Below are positions 53,908-63,296 of a stretch of DNA of 64,000 nt, one piece after another. A program made the translations under genes and the position numbers. The notes below the pieces were generated by a model, which did not search any database, was not told the DNA's origin, and saw only the letters and a program-made list of their open reading frames with translations. The stretch is from Leminorella richardii (GTDB taxonomy: Bacteria; Pseudomonadota; Gammaproteobacteria; Enterobacterales; Enterobacteriaceae). Location of the stretch: contig NZ_LS483470.1 in NCBI RefSeq assembly GCF_900478135.1, positions 2,937,001 to 3,001,000 on the forward strand, read 5' to 3'. Numbering within the stretch: position 1 is the first letter of the stretch; every line of letters begins with the position of its first letter.

Positions 53908-54450
53908 TCAGATAATGGTCATTTCCAGCGCGTTCACCGGGCAGGCAAAGGCACACTCGCCGCAGCCGTCACACTTGTCGGCCTCAACGATCGGAGCTAG
54001 GGCTTTTTGCCAGACGATAGCGTCTTTCTGGCAGCGCTTTTTGCAGGTATTGCAGAACATGTAGCGGTTTTGGCAGGTGTTCTCAACTTTGGGCAAAGCG
54101 TTAATAGAAAATCGCCCAGCGCTCAGCGCCAGCTGCCCGCAGGCTTTTGCACACTCACCGCAGCGAGAACAGTAGTTAGAGATAAAATCCAGCGCCGGAT
54201 AGCCGTTATTCATCACAATGATGGACTCAGGACAGGCAGTAACACAGTCACCGCAGCTGTTGCACTGCTGACGAAACAGTCCTTCGTCCAGCGCACCCGG
54301 CGGACGGATCGCATCAGCCTTAGTGATTCGCCGCTCAGTTTCCTTTTCAACCGCGTCCTGCGCGCCCTTAAACAGCCCGCGAAGCAGGCCGCGTCGGCTC
54401 ACCGTACGGTGTTCCATATAGGCGCGATAAAAACGTTCGTCCTTAGACAA
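53908..54450 (-). CDS. NapF-like polyferredoxin
   Basis: 180 aa cytoplasmic iron-sulfur protein. Basic/arginine-rich N-terminus ('SRRGLLRGLFKG', as in NapF), then 4Fe-4S motifs 'CNSCGDCVTACP', 'CSRCGECAKACG', a modified group around 'YMFCNTCKKRCQ', and 'CDGCGECAFACP'. NapF-type proteins help mature or reduce periplasmic molybdoenzymes. It is 130 bp downstream of dmsC on the same strand, consistent with service to that reductase. Confidence 0.88.
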   Translation of the reverse strand: MSKDERFYRAYMEHRTVSRRGLLRGLFKGAQDAVEKETERRITKADAIRPPGALDEGLFRQQCNSCGDCVTACPESIIVMNNGYPALDFISNYCSRCGECAKACGQLALSAGRFSINALPKVENTCQNRYMFCNTCKKRCQKDAIVWQKALAPIVEADKCDGCGECAFACPVNALEMTII

Positions 54451-54580
54451 CGGTAAACTCCAAAAGGATAAATGAGACTCTGCTCTAGTATACGCCAGCT
54501 TGCGGCATCACTAAAGGCGCATCGTCGAGGGGAGAAGCGGCCGAGGAACCCCAGCCGCTAAGTCTTTCTTACAGTGTCGC

Positions 54581-55357
54581 TTACAGCGCAACCGCCCACA
54601 GGTTATAAAACGCGATGCGGGACAGCAGCTCACCTACGATCACACCGCAAGCGCACAGCGCCAGTGTCGCTTTCGCGCTCTCGCTTTTGACAATCGCCAC
54701 AGCCGCAGCGGCAACGCCCAGCGCTAGGCAGAGCGCCTGAACCGCCCACAGCGTTGATTGCATACCGGCAAGGGACGGATCGGTCTCGGTGACAAAGCGC
54801 AGGTAGTCAGGCTTCACCAGCAGGCTCAGAAGAGCGCCAACCAGCAGCGCAATGCCGCCCAGCTTACGCACTCCGGCCAACAGCGCACAGGCACCGCCGC
54901 CCACCAGCACGGTTGCCCACATCTGCCATGCGGTATGCGAGGTATTCCAGCTGGCAACGGTCGCCAGCTGATAAACCTGCGTCATTGCCCAGACAAACAC
55001 CAGACCAACGGCGATAGTCAGCACGTTAAACAGCGTCGCCAGCGCGGCACTCTTTTTCACATAGAAGAAGAACAGCGTGCAGAACGCCAGACCGATAAAG
55101 GCACCGCCGAGAACAATCTCGTTGCTCATCGGAGAACGACCAACCCCTTCCAGCATGTTAAACATGCGGAACAGCTGCCCCAAGTGGAACATACTGCACA
55201 GCAGGCCAATGGCCATCAGGATAAACGCCAGCAGGTTTGCGCGCTTTAGCTGATCCCAGTCAGACAGCTTTAAGCGGTGGCTAATAAAGGCCAGCAGGAA
55301 CAGGCCCACCGCACTTTGCCCCAGTACGGTAAAAAAGACTAACGGTAGCTCATGCAT
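54581..55357 (-). CDS. DmsC-type membrane anchor
   Basis: 258 aa from the ATG at 55357, which has GGAGGTG upstream; a 19-codon in-frame extension overlaps dmsB. Eight membrane helices, beginning 'MHELPLVFFTVLGQSAVGLF' as in DmsC. It anchors DmsAB and oxidises menaquinol. One base separates it from the dmsB stop. Confidence 0.9.
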   Translation of the reverse strand: MHELPLVFFTVLGQSAVGLFLLAFISHRLKLSDWDQLKRANLLAFILMAIGLLCSMFHLGQLFRMFNMLEGVGRSPMSNEIVLGGAFIGLAFCTLFFFYVKKSAALATLFNVLTIAVGLVFVWAMTQVYQLATVASWNTSHTAWQMWATVLVGGGACALLAGVRKLGGIALLVGALLSLLVKPDYLRFVTETDPSLAGMQSTLWAVQALCLALGVAAAAVAIVKSESAKATLALCACGVIVGELLSRIAFYNLWAVAL

Positions 55358-55358
55358 G

Positions 55359-55979
55359 TTACACCTCCGCCGGGTTCTGAATGCGGCCAGACTTATCGCC
55401 GCAGGGCTTTGCATCGCGATGCGCGATAATCACCAGGTTCGGCCCGGTCAGGCTCGAATCCGGCAGCGGCGCAATGGCGTTCTCATTACCATACTTCTCA
55501 CGCAGCACGCTAATTTCATCAAAGTCCAACGCCCGCTGCGGACAGGACTCAACGCAAACCGGCTTTTTACCTTCCGCCACGCGCTGATAACAGCCGTCAC
55601 ACTTAGACATCACCTTCTTCTCGGCGTCAAACTGCGGTGCGCCATACGGGCAGCGCATTTCGCAGTAGCGACAGCCAACGCAGACGTCCTGATTAACGAC
55701 GACCAAACCGTCCTCTTTGCGCTTGTGCATTGCCCCAGTCGGGCAGCCTTCAACACAGGTAGGATGCTCGCAGTGGTTACAGGCGATAGAGAGGTAGTAG
55801 TTGAACACGTTTTGCGTCCACAGGTTGCCCTGCTTTGCCCAGCTGCCGCCACCGAACTCATACACGCGGCGGAATTTGGGCCCTAACGGCAGATCTTTCT
55901 CATCTTTGCAGCTCACCTGACAGGTTTTGCAGCCGGTGCATTTGGAGCTGTCTACTAAAAAGCCATACTGTTTCATCAC
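55359..55979 (-). CDS. DmsB-type electron-transfer subunit
   Basis: 206 aa, four 4Fe-4S clusters: 'CTGCKTCQVSCKDEK', 'CNHCEHPTCVEGCPTGAM', 'CVGCRYCEMRCPYGAPQF' and 'CDGCYQRVAEGKKPVCVESC'. It passes electrons from DmsC to DmsA. 7 bp after dmsA. Confidence 0.93.
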   Translation of the reverse strand: MMKQYGFLVDSSKCTGCKTCQVSCKDEKDLPLGPKFRRVYEFGGGSWAKQGNLWTQNVFNYYLSIACNHCEHPTCVEGCPTGAMHKRKEDGLVVVNQDVCVGCRYCEMRCPYGAPQFDAEKKVMSKCDGCYQRVAEGKKPVCVESCPQRALDFDEISVLREKYGNENAIAPLPDSSLTGPNLVIIAHRDAKPCGDKSGRIQNPAEV

Positions 55980-55986
55980 AATCTCC

Positions 55987-58413
55987 TTACGCCAGCTTTA
56001 TCTCAACCAGGTTGGTGTGCTGCGGGTTGCCTTTGGCAAACGGCGACGGCCGCTGCGTCGTCAGGGTGTTGATACAGCCCCCGACGTCTAGCCCCTGCTC
56101 ATTTACGTCACGCCACGCTCCCTGAGGAACGGCGAGGACGCCCGGTAAAACGCGCTGTGTAACTTTGGCCAAAATGCGAATTCGGCCGCGATCGTTGAAG
56201 ATCTCTACCATATCGCCGTGCTTCAGCCCGCGAGCCTCAGCGTCGATCGGGTTGATCCAGACCTGATGCGGCACCGCTTCGCGCAGCATCGCCACCGAGT
56301 AGTAGGTGGAGTGGGCGTGGCCCTTGTCGTGGAAACCAATCATCTGGAGCGGATAGGTCTTCTGCTTTTCAAGATCGTTAACGCCTTCATAGGTTTCGCA
56401 ATACTCTGGCACCGCAGGGATACGGTCACCTTCCGGCAGTTCCCAAGTGGCTGCGATCTCCGCCAGACGATCGGAATAGATTTCGATTTTTCCCGACGGC
56501 GTTTTTAGCGGATTAGCCTGCGGATCGTCGCGGAAGTCCTTCAGCGCAATGTACTTGCTGCTGTCGGCCAGCGCCCGGTCGATAACGCCTTTGTCATTGG
56601 TGTCGGCAAAGGTAGGCAGCGCTGGGTTCTTCTCGCGCATTTTGTTGTAGCAAAGCTCGATCCACTGCTCCTGCGTGCGGCCTTCAGTGAATTTGTCGCG
56701 AATGCCCAGCTTTTCTGCCACTTCGGCCAGCACGTCGTAAGACGGGCGGCACTCCCACAGCGGCTCGATAGTGTTCTGCATGCGAACAAAGTAGTGATAG
56801 GCGCCGCTGGCGTAGGAGTTATCGATCAGGTCGTTAGACTCGACGTAGGTGACGTCCGGCAGCAACAGATCGGCGTATTTCGCCGTCGCCGTCATGTGGT
56901 TTTCCCATACCAGCACAAACTCACACAGGGATTCGTCCTGAAGAATGGTGTGTGTTTTGTTCAGGTCTGAGTGCTGGTTCATCAGCACGTTGCCCGCATA
57001 GTTCCACAGGAACTTGATGCCGACTTCCAGACGATCCTTATTCTTAAGGTGAGCATTTTTCGCCGTCATCTCGGTTGGGCGAGCAATGGCGTCAGTCCAC
57101 ATAAAGCAGGGGATAGTGGTTTTTATCGGGTTAGGAATGCTAAAGCCCGGCACGTTGTACTTCACGTTACCGCCCCAGCCGCCGGTGTTAGTACCCGGAC
57201 GCCCGATTTGCCCGGTCATGACCGGAACCATCATCACCGCACGGGCAGCCTGCTCGCCGTTCGCCGTGCGCTGTAGCCCCCAGCCCTGAGAAATCCAGGC
57301 TGCTCTGGCAGTGGCAATTTGGCGCGCCAGCTGCTTAATACGCACAGGGGAGATACCGGTAATAGCGCTAGCCCACTCTGCGGTTTTAGCGATACCGTCC
57401 GGGCCGTTGCCCAGCAGGTAGTCTTTATAAGAGGCGTTTCTCGGCGCAGACTCTGGCAGCGTGGTTTCATCCCAGCCGACACAGTAGGTTTTCAAAAACG
57501 CTTCGTCGGTCAACCCTTCCTGAATCAGGGTATGGCCGATACCCGCCACCAGCGCACCGTCGGTACCCGGATAGATGGGGATCCACTCCGCGCCCAGAGT
57601 CGTTACGCTGTCGTTCATGCGCGGGTCGATAATAATGACGCGAGCGTTACTCTGCTTTAACGCGTTCAGCGTTTCATAGAACTGACCGCCGCCAGACATG
57701 CGGGTTTCCCCGATGTTGTGACCAAACATCACCACCAGATCGGAATTTTTAATCTCTGCCAGCAGGCTTTCGAGAGTGCCGCCGTAGACATAAGGGAAGA
57801 TGTGGTTAATCTGCGCCGTAGAATAGGTACCGTGCTGCTCAAGGTAGCCGCCGTACAGGTTCAGCAGGCGCTTACAGGCGTTACGACCCTGTAGGTTAGC
57901 GCCGGTAGAGCCCGAACCATACTGGTAGTAAATCGCTTCGTTACCGTATTTTTCGACAGTGTACTTCAGCTTTTCCGCCAGCAGCGTGGTGGCTTCGTCC
58001 CAGCTGATGCGCTTGAACTTGCCTTCTCCGCGCTTGCCGGTGCGCAGCATCGGGTACTTGATGCGGTCAGGATTGTAGGTTTTCCAGCGGATCGAGCGCC
58101 CACGCAGGCAGGGGCGAATATGGTGTTCACCGAATTTGGCGTCGTCAAAAATCGTTTCAGACGCAACTTTGGTAATCACACCGTCCTTAACGTGAACCTT
58201 CAGCGGACAGCGGCTGCCGCAGTTCACTAAACAGGCGCTGTATTTGATTTTTTCTTCCGACGCGGCGTCAGAGGCTGGCTGTGCATTGACTGTAAACGGC
58301 AGCGAGATCGATCCCGCTACTGCGGCAGCGCCACCTGCCGCCGCCGAGGCCTTGATAAAGCCCCGCCGCGTCACCTCACCGTGGTGAACAGATCTGTTTT
58401 TGCTCATCGACAT
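55987..58413 (-). CDS. DmsA-type molybdopterin oxidoreductase
   Basis: 808 aa catalytic subunit of a DMSO/S- or N-oxide reductase. Twin-arginine signal (TRRGFIKASAA at about residues 15-25), N-terminal 4Fe-4S Cys set ('SACLVNCGSRCPLKVHV' and CLRG), and bis-MGD domains ('GHNIGETRMSGGG', 'GWGLQR', 'WNYAGNVLMNQHSD'). C-terminus ends NLVEIKLA. The whole is closest to DmsA/YnfE/YnfF; I cannot decide which substrate. The ATG at 58407 is spaced better from GAGGG than 58413. The order dmsA-dmsB-dmsC is standard. Confidence 0.92.
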   Translation of the reverse strand: MSMSKNRSVHHGEVTRRGFIKASAAAGGAAAVAGSISLPFTVNAQPASDAASEEKIKYSACLVNCGSRCPLKVHVKDGVITKVASETIFDDAKFGEHHIRPCLRGRSIRWKTYNPDRIKYPMLRTGKRGEGKFKRISWDEATTLLAEKLKYTVEKYGNEAIYYQYGSGSTGANLQGRNACKRLLNLYGGYLEQHGTYSTAQINHIFPYVYGGTLESLLAEIKNSDLVVMFGHNIGETRMSGGGQFYETLNALKQSNARVIIIDPRMNDSVTTLGAEWIPIYPGTDGALVAGIGHTLIQEGLTDEAFLKTYCVGWDETTLPESAPRNASYKDYLLGNGPDGIAKTAEWASAITGISPVRIKQLARQIATARAAWISQGWGLQRTANGEQAARAVMMVPVMTGQIGRPGTNTGGWGGNVKYNVPGFSIPNPIKTTIPCFMWTDAIARPTEMTAKNAHLKNKDRLEVGIKFLWNYAGNVLMNQHSDLNKTHTILQDESLCEFVLVWENHMTATAKYADLLLPDVTYVESNDLIDNSYASGAYHYFVRMQNTIEPLWECRPSYDVLAEVAEKLGIRDKFTEGRTQEQWIELCYNKMREKNPALPTFADTNDKGVIDRALADSSKYIALKDFRDDPQANPLKTPSGKIEIYSDRLAEIAATWELPEGDRIPAVPEYCETYEGVNDLEKQKTYPLQMIGFHDKGHAHSTYYSVAMLREAVPHQVWINPIDAEARGLKHGDMVEIFNDRGRIRILAKVTQRVLPGVLAVPQGAWRDVNEQGLDVGGCINTLTTQRPSPFAKGNPQHTNLVEIKLA

Positions 58414-58472
58414 TACCCTCGTGGTAATAACATTAAGATATATAAAGGTTTTTAGTATTATTATTACTTTAT

Positions 58473-58478
58473 ATCATA
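58473..58478 (-). promoter_or_regulatory. -10 element of dmsA promoter
   Basis: Minus-strand TATGAT; predicted start near 58466. It pairs in spacing with the FNR-like box below rather than with a good -35. Confidence 0.5.
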
Positions 58479-58501
58479 CCGTCGTTGCGCAAACGTCCAT
58501 A

Positions 58502-58515
58502 CTGATCTATGTCAA
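58502..58515. promoter_or_regulatory. FNR-like box upstream of dmsA
   Basis: Minus strand TTGACATAGATCAG matches TTGAT-N4-ATCAA at 8 of 10 fixed positions. The centre is about 42 bp upstream of the predicted transcription start, the classic activator position, so anaerobic induction is expected. Confidence 0.55.
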
Positions 58516-58733
58516 CCAAAAGTGGAGGAATATATCGAACTTTTCCAACGGACTGCTGTTGTCTAACAAAAAGCCAAATAACATATTGTTATTATTTGGC
58601 TTTAAATGGCAAGAAAGTTGAATACTTAACGATTCTGAAACAAATATTGTTCCAATAAGTTGAATTTTCACCTCAGGATTTCATTTTTTCCTGTAGAAGC
58701 CCTTAATAAACAACTCTCATTACTTTTTGGCAT
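58516..58733. other. Intergenic region dmsA-autotransporter 3
   Basis: No gene seen. A minor hairpin (AAGCCAAATAA... / ...TTATTTGGCTT) is at about 58574-58604. Confidence 0.4.
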
Positions 58734-58771
58734 AAAAAAGCTCCAGACGCCGTCAAAACGACGCTGGAGCC
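58734..58771 (-). terminator. Terminator of autotransporter 3
   Basis: GCTCCAGACGCCGT / ACGACGCTGGAGC with a short loop, followed on the minus strand by TTTTTTATG; 35 bp after the stop. Confidence 0.85.
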
Positions 58772-58805
58772 ATTTATCATTATCTATCAATACGCTAGAT
58801 CAGTA

Positions 58806-61800
58806 TTAGAAACTCACTTTGATACCAAAGCTGCCGCCGTAGCCGTCAGCGCTGGACGACGTGTCCTTCTGGTATTTCAAGTCACCGTAAACAGAAACGC
58901 TGTCAGACAGGTTAGCGCTGACGCCCGCTCCGGCTCTCCACCATGTGTCAGTGAAATCGCTCTTCACGGTGGTATCCGCTACGCGAACGTCCGGCGAGTC
59001 GCCCAACTGGTGAATCACGTCCATCGTGATATAGGGCTTTACGCTGTCCATCTGCTTCTCAATGCGCAAACCGCCGCGAGCGCGACCGCTGCTTTCAGAA
59101 ACCCCATCAACGCGACTTACGCCGTCGTTAAAGTCGCTCAAATGTAGATATTGATACATCAGCTGTGCCTGAGGCTGCACGCTCCAGCCCGAACCGAGCG
59201 CAAACCCGTGGCCGGCTTCGATAGAGGTGACGGCACCGTAGCCGTTCTGCTTGGCGTTATGGTCACTGCTGTAGTCATTGCGGTAGTAAGTGCCCTGCCC
59301 GACCACATCAATATAGGCACCGTTTGCCATCGACACGGAGTAGTAGGCGCCCAGACCGTAACCGTCACTGTCCACTTTTCCGGTTTTAGCTGAAAGCAAA
59401 GGAGACAGGCGACGAACGCTGTCGCGAGCGTCGGTATTCTGGCGCCCCAGCGTCATCATCAGGCCGCCAACGGCACGAGTGCCGGAGTCACTGATGCTGT
59501 CATAAATGTCTGAACCCAGTTGAACAAACCAGGTGTCAGTTTTGTAGTTAAAGCGTCCGGACTCATTGTCTATACGCTGGCCGCTGATTCGCCCCCAGGC
59601 GCTGTCTTTACGGGTGACAGTGCTGTCGCCTTTACGCTCTTGGAATGACCCTATGGTGTCAAACCCATACTGCTGGTTCAAATAGGGAGCCGCCACATAG
59701 CCCGCCACTTCAGGCCGATACAGAATCTGTGGCTTTGGCTTCGGTGCTGGAGGCGTTACGCCCGGCTCAGGGTTCGGATTTGGATTTGGATCCGGATCGG
59801 GTTCTGGCGCAGGAGGCGTTGGCGTCAGGTAAGAACGAAGATACCAGTCGTTAGCATCGGATTCTCCTCCCTGATAAAGCATATACTGATAGGCACCGGC
59901 GCTGACCGTATTACCAAGAGTGAATCCTCCGGTCGCGCTGCCGTCAATTTGCACTACCTGAATGCCATCTCCTACGGTCAAGGCGCCTAAACCACCAGCG
60001 TTGTGGATGACCAAGCTGTGATTGCCGTCAGCGTCACCGGTAATGTGTACTCGGTCGCTTTCCGTCGCGCTGCCGCCTTCATTAAGCACGGTATTTAGCT
60101 CAAAGGTCGCGTTTTGCCCCGCCAGAGAACCCAGCGAAAGTGTTTTAAAGATTCCTGCTGCCGGCGCGCTAAGCGCGATAGTCGCACCGTTTGCCGTCAG
60201 GCTGCCGACGTAAGAGTCCTGTTTCACATTCCAAAGGCTGTCGCTCATCGTCAGCTTGTCTACGCGCTCGGCAGCACCGTTCCACTGCGTGCCGTTTGTC
60301 AGCGCCATGTCAATACTGCTGCCGGCATCAAGCTTAACGTTACCGTTCAGGGTAGAAGAGTCTGCCCGCAAGTGGGCTTCAGATCCGTTGCCCATAACGT
60401 AAATCAGTTCATCACTGCCAGAGCTGACCTCACTGTTAGTCAGTGAAATCAGACCTCCGGTTGCGTTTGCTACTGTGAACGCAGCAAACTGCTCGCTCAC
60501 TAACGAGCTATCTTTAAAGCTGAACTCACCGCTGACGCCGCTATCCACCATCATCATAAACGCTGAGCTTTCTTGACCCTTAACGTGAATATTTACCCGC
60601 TCGGCCTTGACGATATTGTCAGAACCGTAGGAAATAATGCCGTGCGCACCGTTTCCTTCAGTCTCAATAGCAACATCCTGCAGTTCAAGATGCGCAATGT
60701 TAGGCGTGTTGTAGCTAGTCAGGAAGAAACCGTAACCGTTATCATTTTTTGTTGAGAGCGTACTTTGCTTCATAACCATACGCGGCCCTTCAACGGATTG
60801 GTGATCCGCTGTGGGTAGCGCCTGTATAGTCACACCAAGGGCGTTTTGCCCATCAATATCAATGCGGCTGCCGCTAATCTCAACCCGAGAGCCGTCGCTG
60901 ACCTGTATGCCGTAGCTGTTTTTACCGGTCATGGTGATATGGGTATTGTTAGCCTCAATCAGGCTACCGGGTGCAAACGTGGTATCAGAAGCTTTAGAAA
61001 CGGCAAGCAGACCAACTCCGTTATCGCCGGAATTCGTTATTGTGGCACCGTCAAGGATGAGTGTACTGCCGCCCGCTACTGCGGCACCCACGGAGTATTT
61101 ACCCTGCAGAGAAATGTCAACGCCGCTGGCCTGAACCCAAGACTGTGCGCCTTCCGCCCTGATCCCCGTCTGGTTGCTTAAACTGCCCTCGATAGTGCCG
61201 CCGGTAGCCGTCAGCTTGCCGCCGTCTGCTGCCCATAGTCCCTCTCCGGCAGCCCCGCCGATGATCAGGTGGCTGTCTTTGATGCTGCCTATCGTGCCCA
61301 GATCTTTGACAAATACGCCAACGTTGCCGCTGTTGCTGTTGTTGGTTATCGTCACGCCGTCCAGCGTCACGCTAGCGCCGCTAGAAGCGCGAACGCCGTA
61401 GGACTTCTGTCCACCGACCTGAATAGTCGTGCCAATAAGTGAAACCGACGCGCCGGACGTTGCGGTCACGCCGTCAGAGCTCTCGTTAGAAACGGTAATA
61501 TGTCCGCCGGTCATCTCGGTTTGGCCTGCGCTCAGCCACATACCGCTGGCGTTTTTACCGGTTGTTAAAATGTCTGAATTCGTCAGCGTTAAGCCATTTC
61601 CTTCCATCACAACGCCGTGCGCATTATCGCTCTGCGTTTGGATTTGGCTTTCCGTAACTTCTATCAGTTCTCCGGCATTCACAGTCAACCCGTTAGGGTA
61701 ATCGACTGCATACGCAGAGGAAATGGCACTAAGTCCAATAATGGCGCTGGCAAGCGCGCGACCGCGGCGAGAGGGAGAAGATTTCTTTTTGCTGCGGCCG

Positions 61801-61862
61801 AATTCAGAAACGACTTTCCAGCCAGTGAGGTGGTCCCATACGAGACGATAGATATGATTCAA
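58806..61862 (-). CDS. Autotransporter with extended signal peptide
   Basis: 1018 aa. The N-terminus begins 'MNHIYRLVWDHLTGWKVVSE', the extended signal peptide region found on large enterobacterial autotransporters and two-partner exoproteins, then a basic stretch (KKKSSPSRRGR) and the hydrophobic core to about residue 52 (AYA). Passenger (about 55-700) of beta-helix type with 'SGASV.L.G..I...' repeats. An acidic-Pro/Asn linker (about 715-745) precedes a barrel of about 280 residues ending GIKVSF. The barrel is a different subtype from the two at 26-34 kb. No enzymatic motif; probably adhesin. Confidence 0.88.
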   Translation of the reverse strand: MNHIYRLVWDHLTGWKVVSEFGRSKKKSSPSRRGRALASAIIGLSAISSAYAVDYPNGLTVNAGELIEVTESQIQTQSDNAHGVVMEGNGLTLTNSDILTTGKNASGMWLSAGQTEMTGGHITVSNESSDGVTATSGASVSLIGTTIQVGGQKSYGVRASSGASVTLDGVTITNNSNSGNVGVFVKDLGTIGSIKDSHLIIGGAAGEGLWAADGGKLTATGGTIEGSLSNQTGIRAEGAQSWVQASGVDISLQGKYSVGAAVAGGSTLILDGATITNSGDNGVGLLAVSKASDTTFAPGSLIEANNTHITMTGKNSYGIQVSDGSRVEISGSRIDIDGQNALGVTIQALPTADHQSVEGPRMVMKQSTLSTKNDNGYGFFLTSYNTPNIAHLELQDVAIETEGNGAHGIISYGSDNIVKAERVNIHVKGQESSAFMMMVDSGVSGEFSFKDSSLVSEQFAAFTVANATGGLISLTNSEVSSGSDELIYVMGNGSEAHLRADSSTLNGNVKLDAGSSIDMALTNGTQWNGAAERVDKLTMSDSLWNVKQDSYVGSLTANGATIALSAPAAGIFKTLSLGSLAGQNATFELNTVLNEGGSATESDRVHITGDADGNHSLVIHNAGGLGALTVGDGIQVVQIDGSATGGFTLGNTVSAGAYQYMLYQGGESDANDWYLRSYLTPTPPAPEPDPDPNPNPNPEPGVTPPAPKPKPQILYRPEVAGYVAAPYLNQQYGFDTIGSFQERKGDSTVTRKDSAWGRISGQRIDNESGRFNYKTDTWFVQLGSDIYDSISDSGTRAVGGLMMTLGRQNTDARDSVRRLSPLLSAKTGKVDSDGYGLGAYYSVSMANGAYIDVVGQGTYYRNDYSSDHNAKQNGYGAVTSIEAGHGFALGSGWSVQPQAQLMYQYLHLSDFNDGVSRVDGVSESSGRARGGLRIEKQMDSVKPYITMDVIHQLGDSPDVRVADTTVKSDFTDTWWRAGAGVSANLSDSVSVYGDLKYQKDTSSSADGYGGSFGIKVSF

Positions 61863-62282
61863 AATAGCATTCCATTACAAAAGATTAGCAATATCTTGAA
61901 TTATGGAATGGCTAATGCCCCCCCTGTCCATAGGGTCAAAAAAGTCATCCATAACTCTGTAAAAGGCAGATATATTTAAGTGAGGAGATGATAAACAACT
62001 TTTTCGATAAAAAGAATACTTGTGAAACTATCTTTTGACGATAAAATAAATTACCAATAAATTCAATTAATTAAAATAAATGCAACTCTTTAATTATGAA
62101 TAAATAATTCATTAAAGAATGAAATTAATATAATTACATAATCAAATAAATCAATTTTTAATAAACCAGTACAGAAAAAGAAAGATTGAAAAAACAGCTC
62201 CATCGGGCGCTTGCCTGTTGTCAGTCGGGATTTCTTAGCCTAAAAATAAAGGTATCCATCCAAAAGTTTTGTCGGAGGAGCC
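61863..62282. other. Intergenic region upstream of autotransporter 3
   Basis: 420 bp, AT-rich. The minus-strand start is preceded by an inverted repeat CATTCCAT / ATGGAATG (about 61868-61904) that could fold in the mRNA leader. A GGAGGAG site opens the rightward gene at 62283. No other gene seen. Confidence 0.4.
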
Positions 62283-62552
62283 ATGTTTACGTTTGAGCAG
62301 CTCATTGACGGTGTAAAGCGCAAAAAGGAGGACATCTTTCTACAATATGGTCGCCTATCCAGCGACAGAATGCTTATCGTCATGAGAAAGGATGATATGC
62401 ACGAGCTGTTTAAGCTGCACTATCAAAACCGCCACACTCCACATCTGACGCTGACTCCCGGCTACATGCTGAAAATTATGGATATTAAAGTCATCACCGC
62501 GCCGGAAGCGCTGCTAAAAGAACGGCTTTTTATGTTAACCGTGGTGGTATGA
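62283..62552 (+). CDS. Small protein of unknown function
   Basis: 89 aa, mixed charge, no signal peptide or membrane helix. Strong ribosome-binding site GGAGGAG five bases before the ATG supports it as a real gene. No family recognised. It precedes the DUF1622-like gene on the same strand by about 220 bp. Confidence 0.6.
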   Translation: MFTFEQLIDGVKRKKEDIFLQYGRLSSDRMLIVMRKDDMHELFKLHYQNRHTPHLTLTPGYMLKIMDIKVITAPEALLKERLFMLTVVV

Positions 62553-62773
62553 GATGGCAGTGTGAAAAGCACACTTTAAAAAGAAAGTATTGAAAATATG
62601 GAACTGCATTGTAAGAACAGTGTCTCTTATTCTGAAACGCTTACGCTAAGGCAACCCGTTATTAATAACAGCTATACGCCGCCGCGTATTCGTGCGATGC
62701 TAGATCGTGCTCAAGGAGAGCGTGTTGAAGTCTTTTTTTTACCAGACATTTCATCAAACAAAGGGAACCTGAT

Positions 62774-63199
62774 ATGGTCACTATTCTACAGCTACTTGCT
62801 GATATCATTAGTATTATCAGCATTTTTATTATCGCCTACGGCGCGATTGTCTCCATTATTACCTTCGTTCGTAACGAGCTTAAGCCTCGCTATGGCGCAT
62901 TAAACGATCTCAGACCCGTTCGAGCGACTCTGAGCTCCTATCTTCTGCTCGGTATTGAAGTGCTAATCGCCTCGCTGATTCTCAAGACGATTTTAGAACC
63001 CAACTACAGCGCGCTGATTGTCCTAGGTGCTATCGTTGCAGTTCGCCTGCTGATGTCACTGTTCCTCAATCGAGAAATTGTCGATCTGGCTGCATTGCAG
63101 CAAAAAGAAGCGCTTCAGCCGACGTCTGCTGAAAAAGCAGCAGTTGAAGCAGAAGAGAAGATTATCGTTAGCAGCGAAGAAACTAAACACGCCCACTAG
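62774..63199 (+). CDS. DUF1622-like membrane protein
   Basis: 141 aa. Three hydrophobic segments (about residues 5-30, 53-72, 77-96) and a soluble acidic C-terminus rich in Glu/Ala ending in HAH. 'SYLLLGIEVLIASLILKTIL' plus 'IVLGAIVAVRLLMSLFLNREI' is the DUF1622 pattern. AGGGAACC lies before the ATG. Function unknown to me. Confidence 0.8.
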   Translation: MVTILQLLADIISIISIFIIAYGAIVSIITFVRNELKPRYGALNDLRPVRATLSSYLLLGIEVLIASLILKTILEPNYSALIVLGAIVAVRLLMSLFLNREIVDLAALQQKEALQPTSAEKAAVEAEEKIIVSSEETKHAH

Positions 63200-63240
63200 G
63201 CTGTTTTTTGGCTAAAACCAAAAGCGCAATGGCGATATTA

Positions 63241-63271
63241 AAAAGGCCACATCCCTAGGACGTGGCCTTTT
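63241..63271. terminator. Bidirectional terminator
   Basis: AAAAGGCCAC, inner loop region TCCCTAGGA, GTGGCCTTTT between the converging DUF1622-like and DUF3999-like genes. Confidence 0.8.
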
Positions 63272-63296
63272 ATCATCAACGCCAAGCGTCAAACCG

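Noticed and set aside
62598..62903. Plus-strand ORF of 101 codons
   Set aside because: Weak ribosome-binding site; its second half is out of frame within the well-supported DUF1622-like gene. A short real peptide in the first half cannot be excluded.
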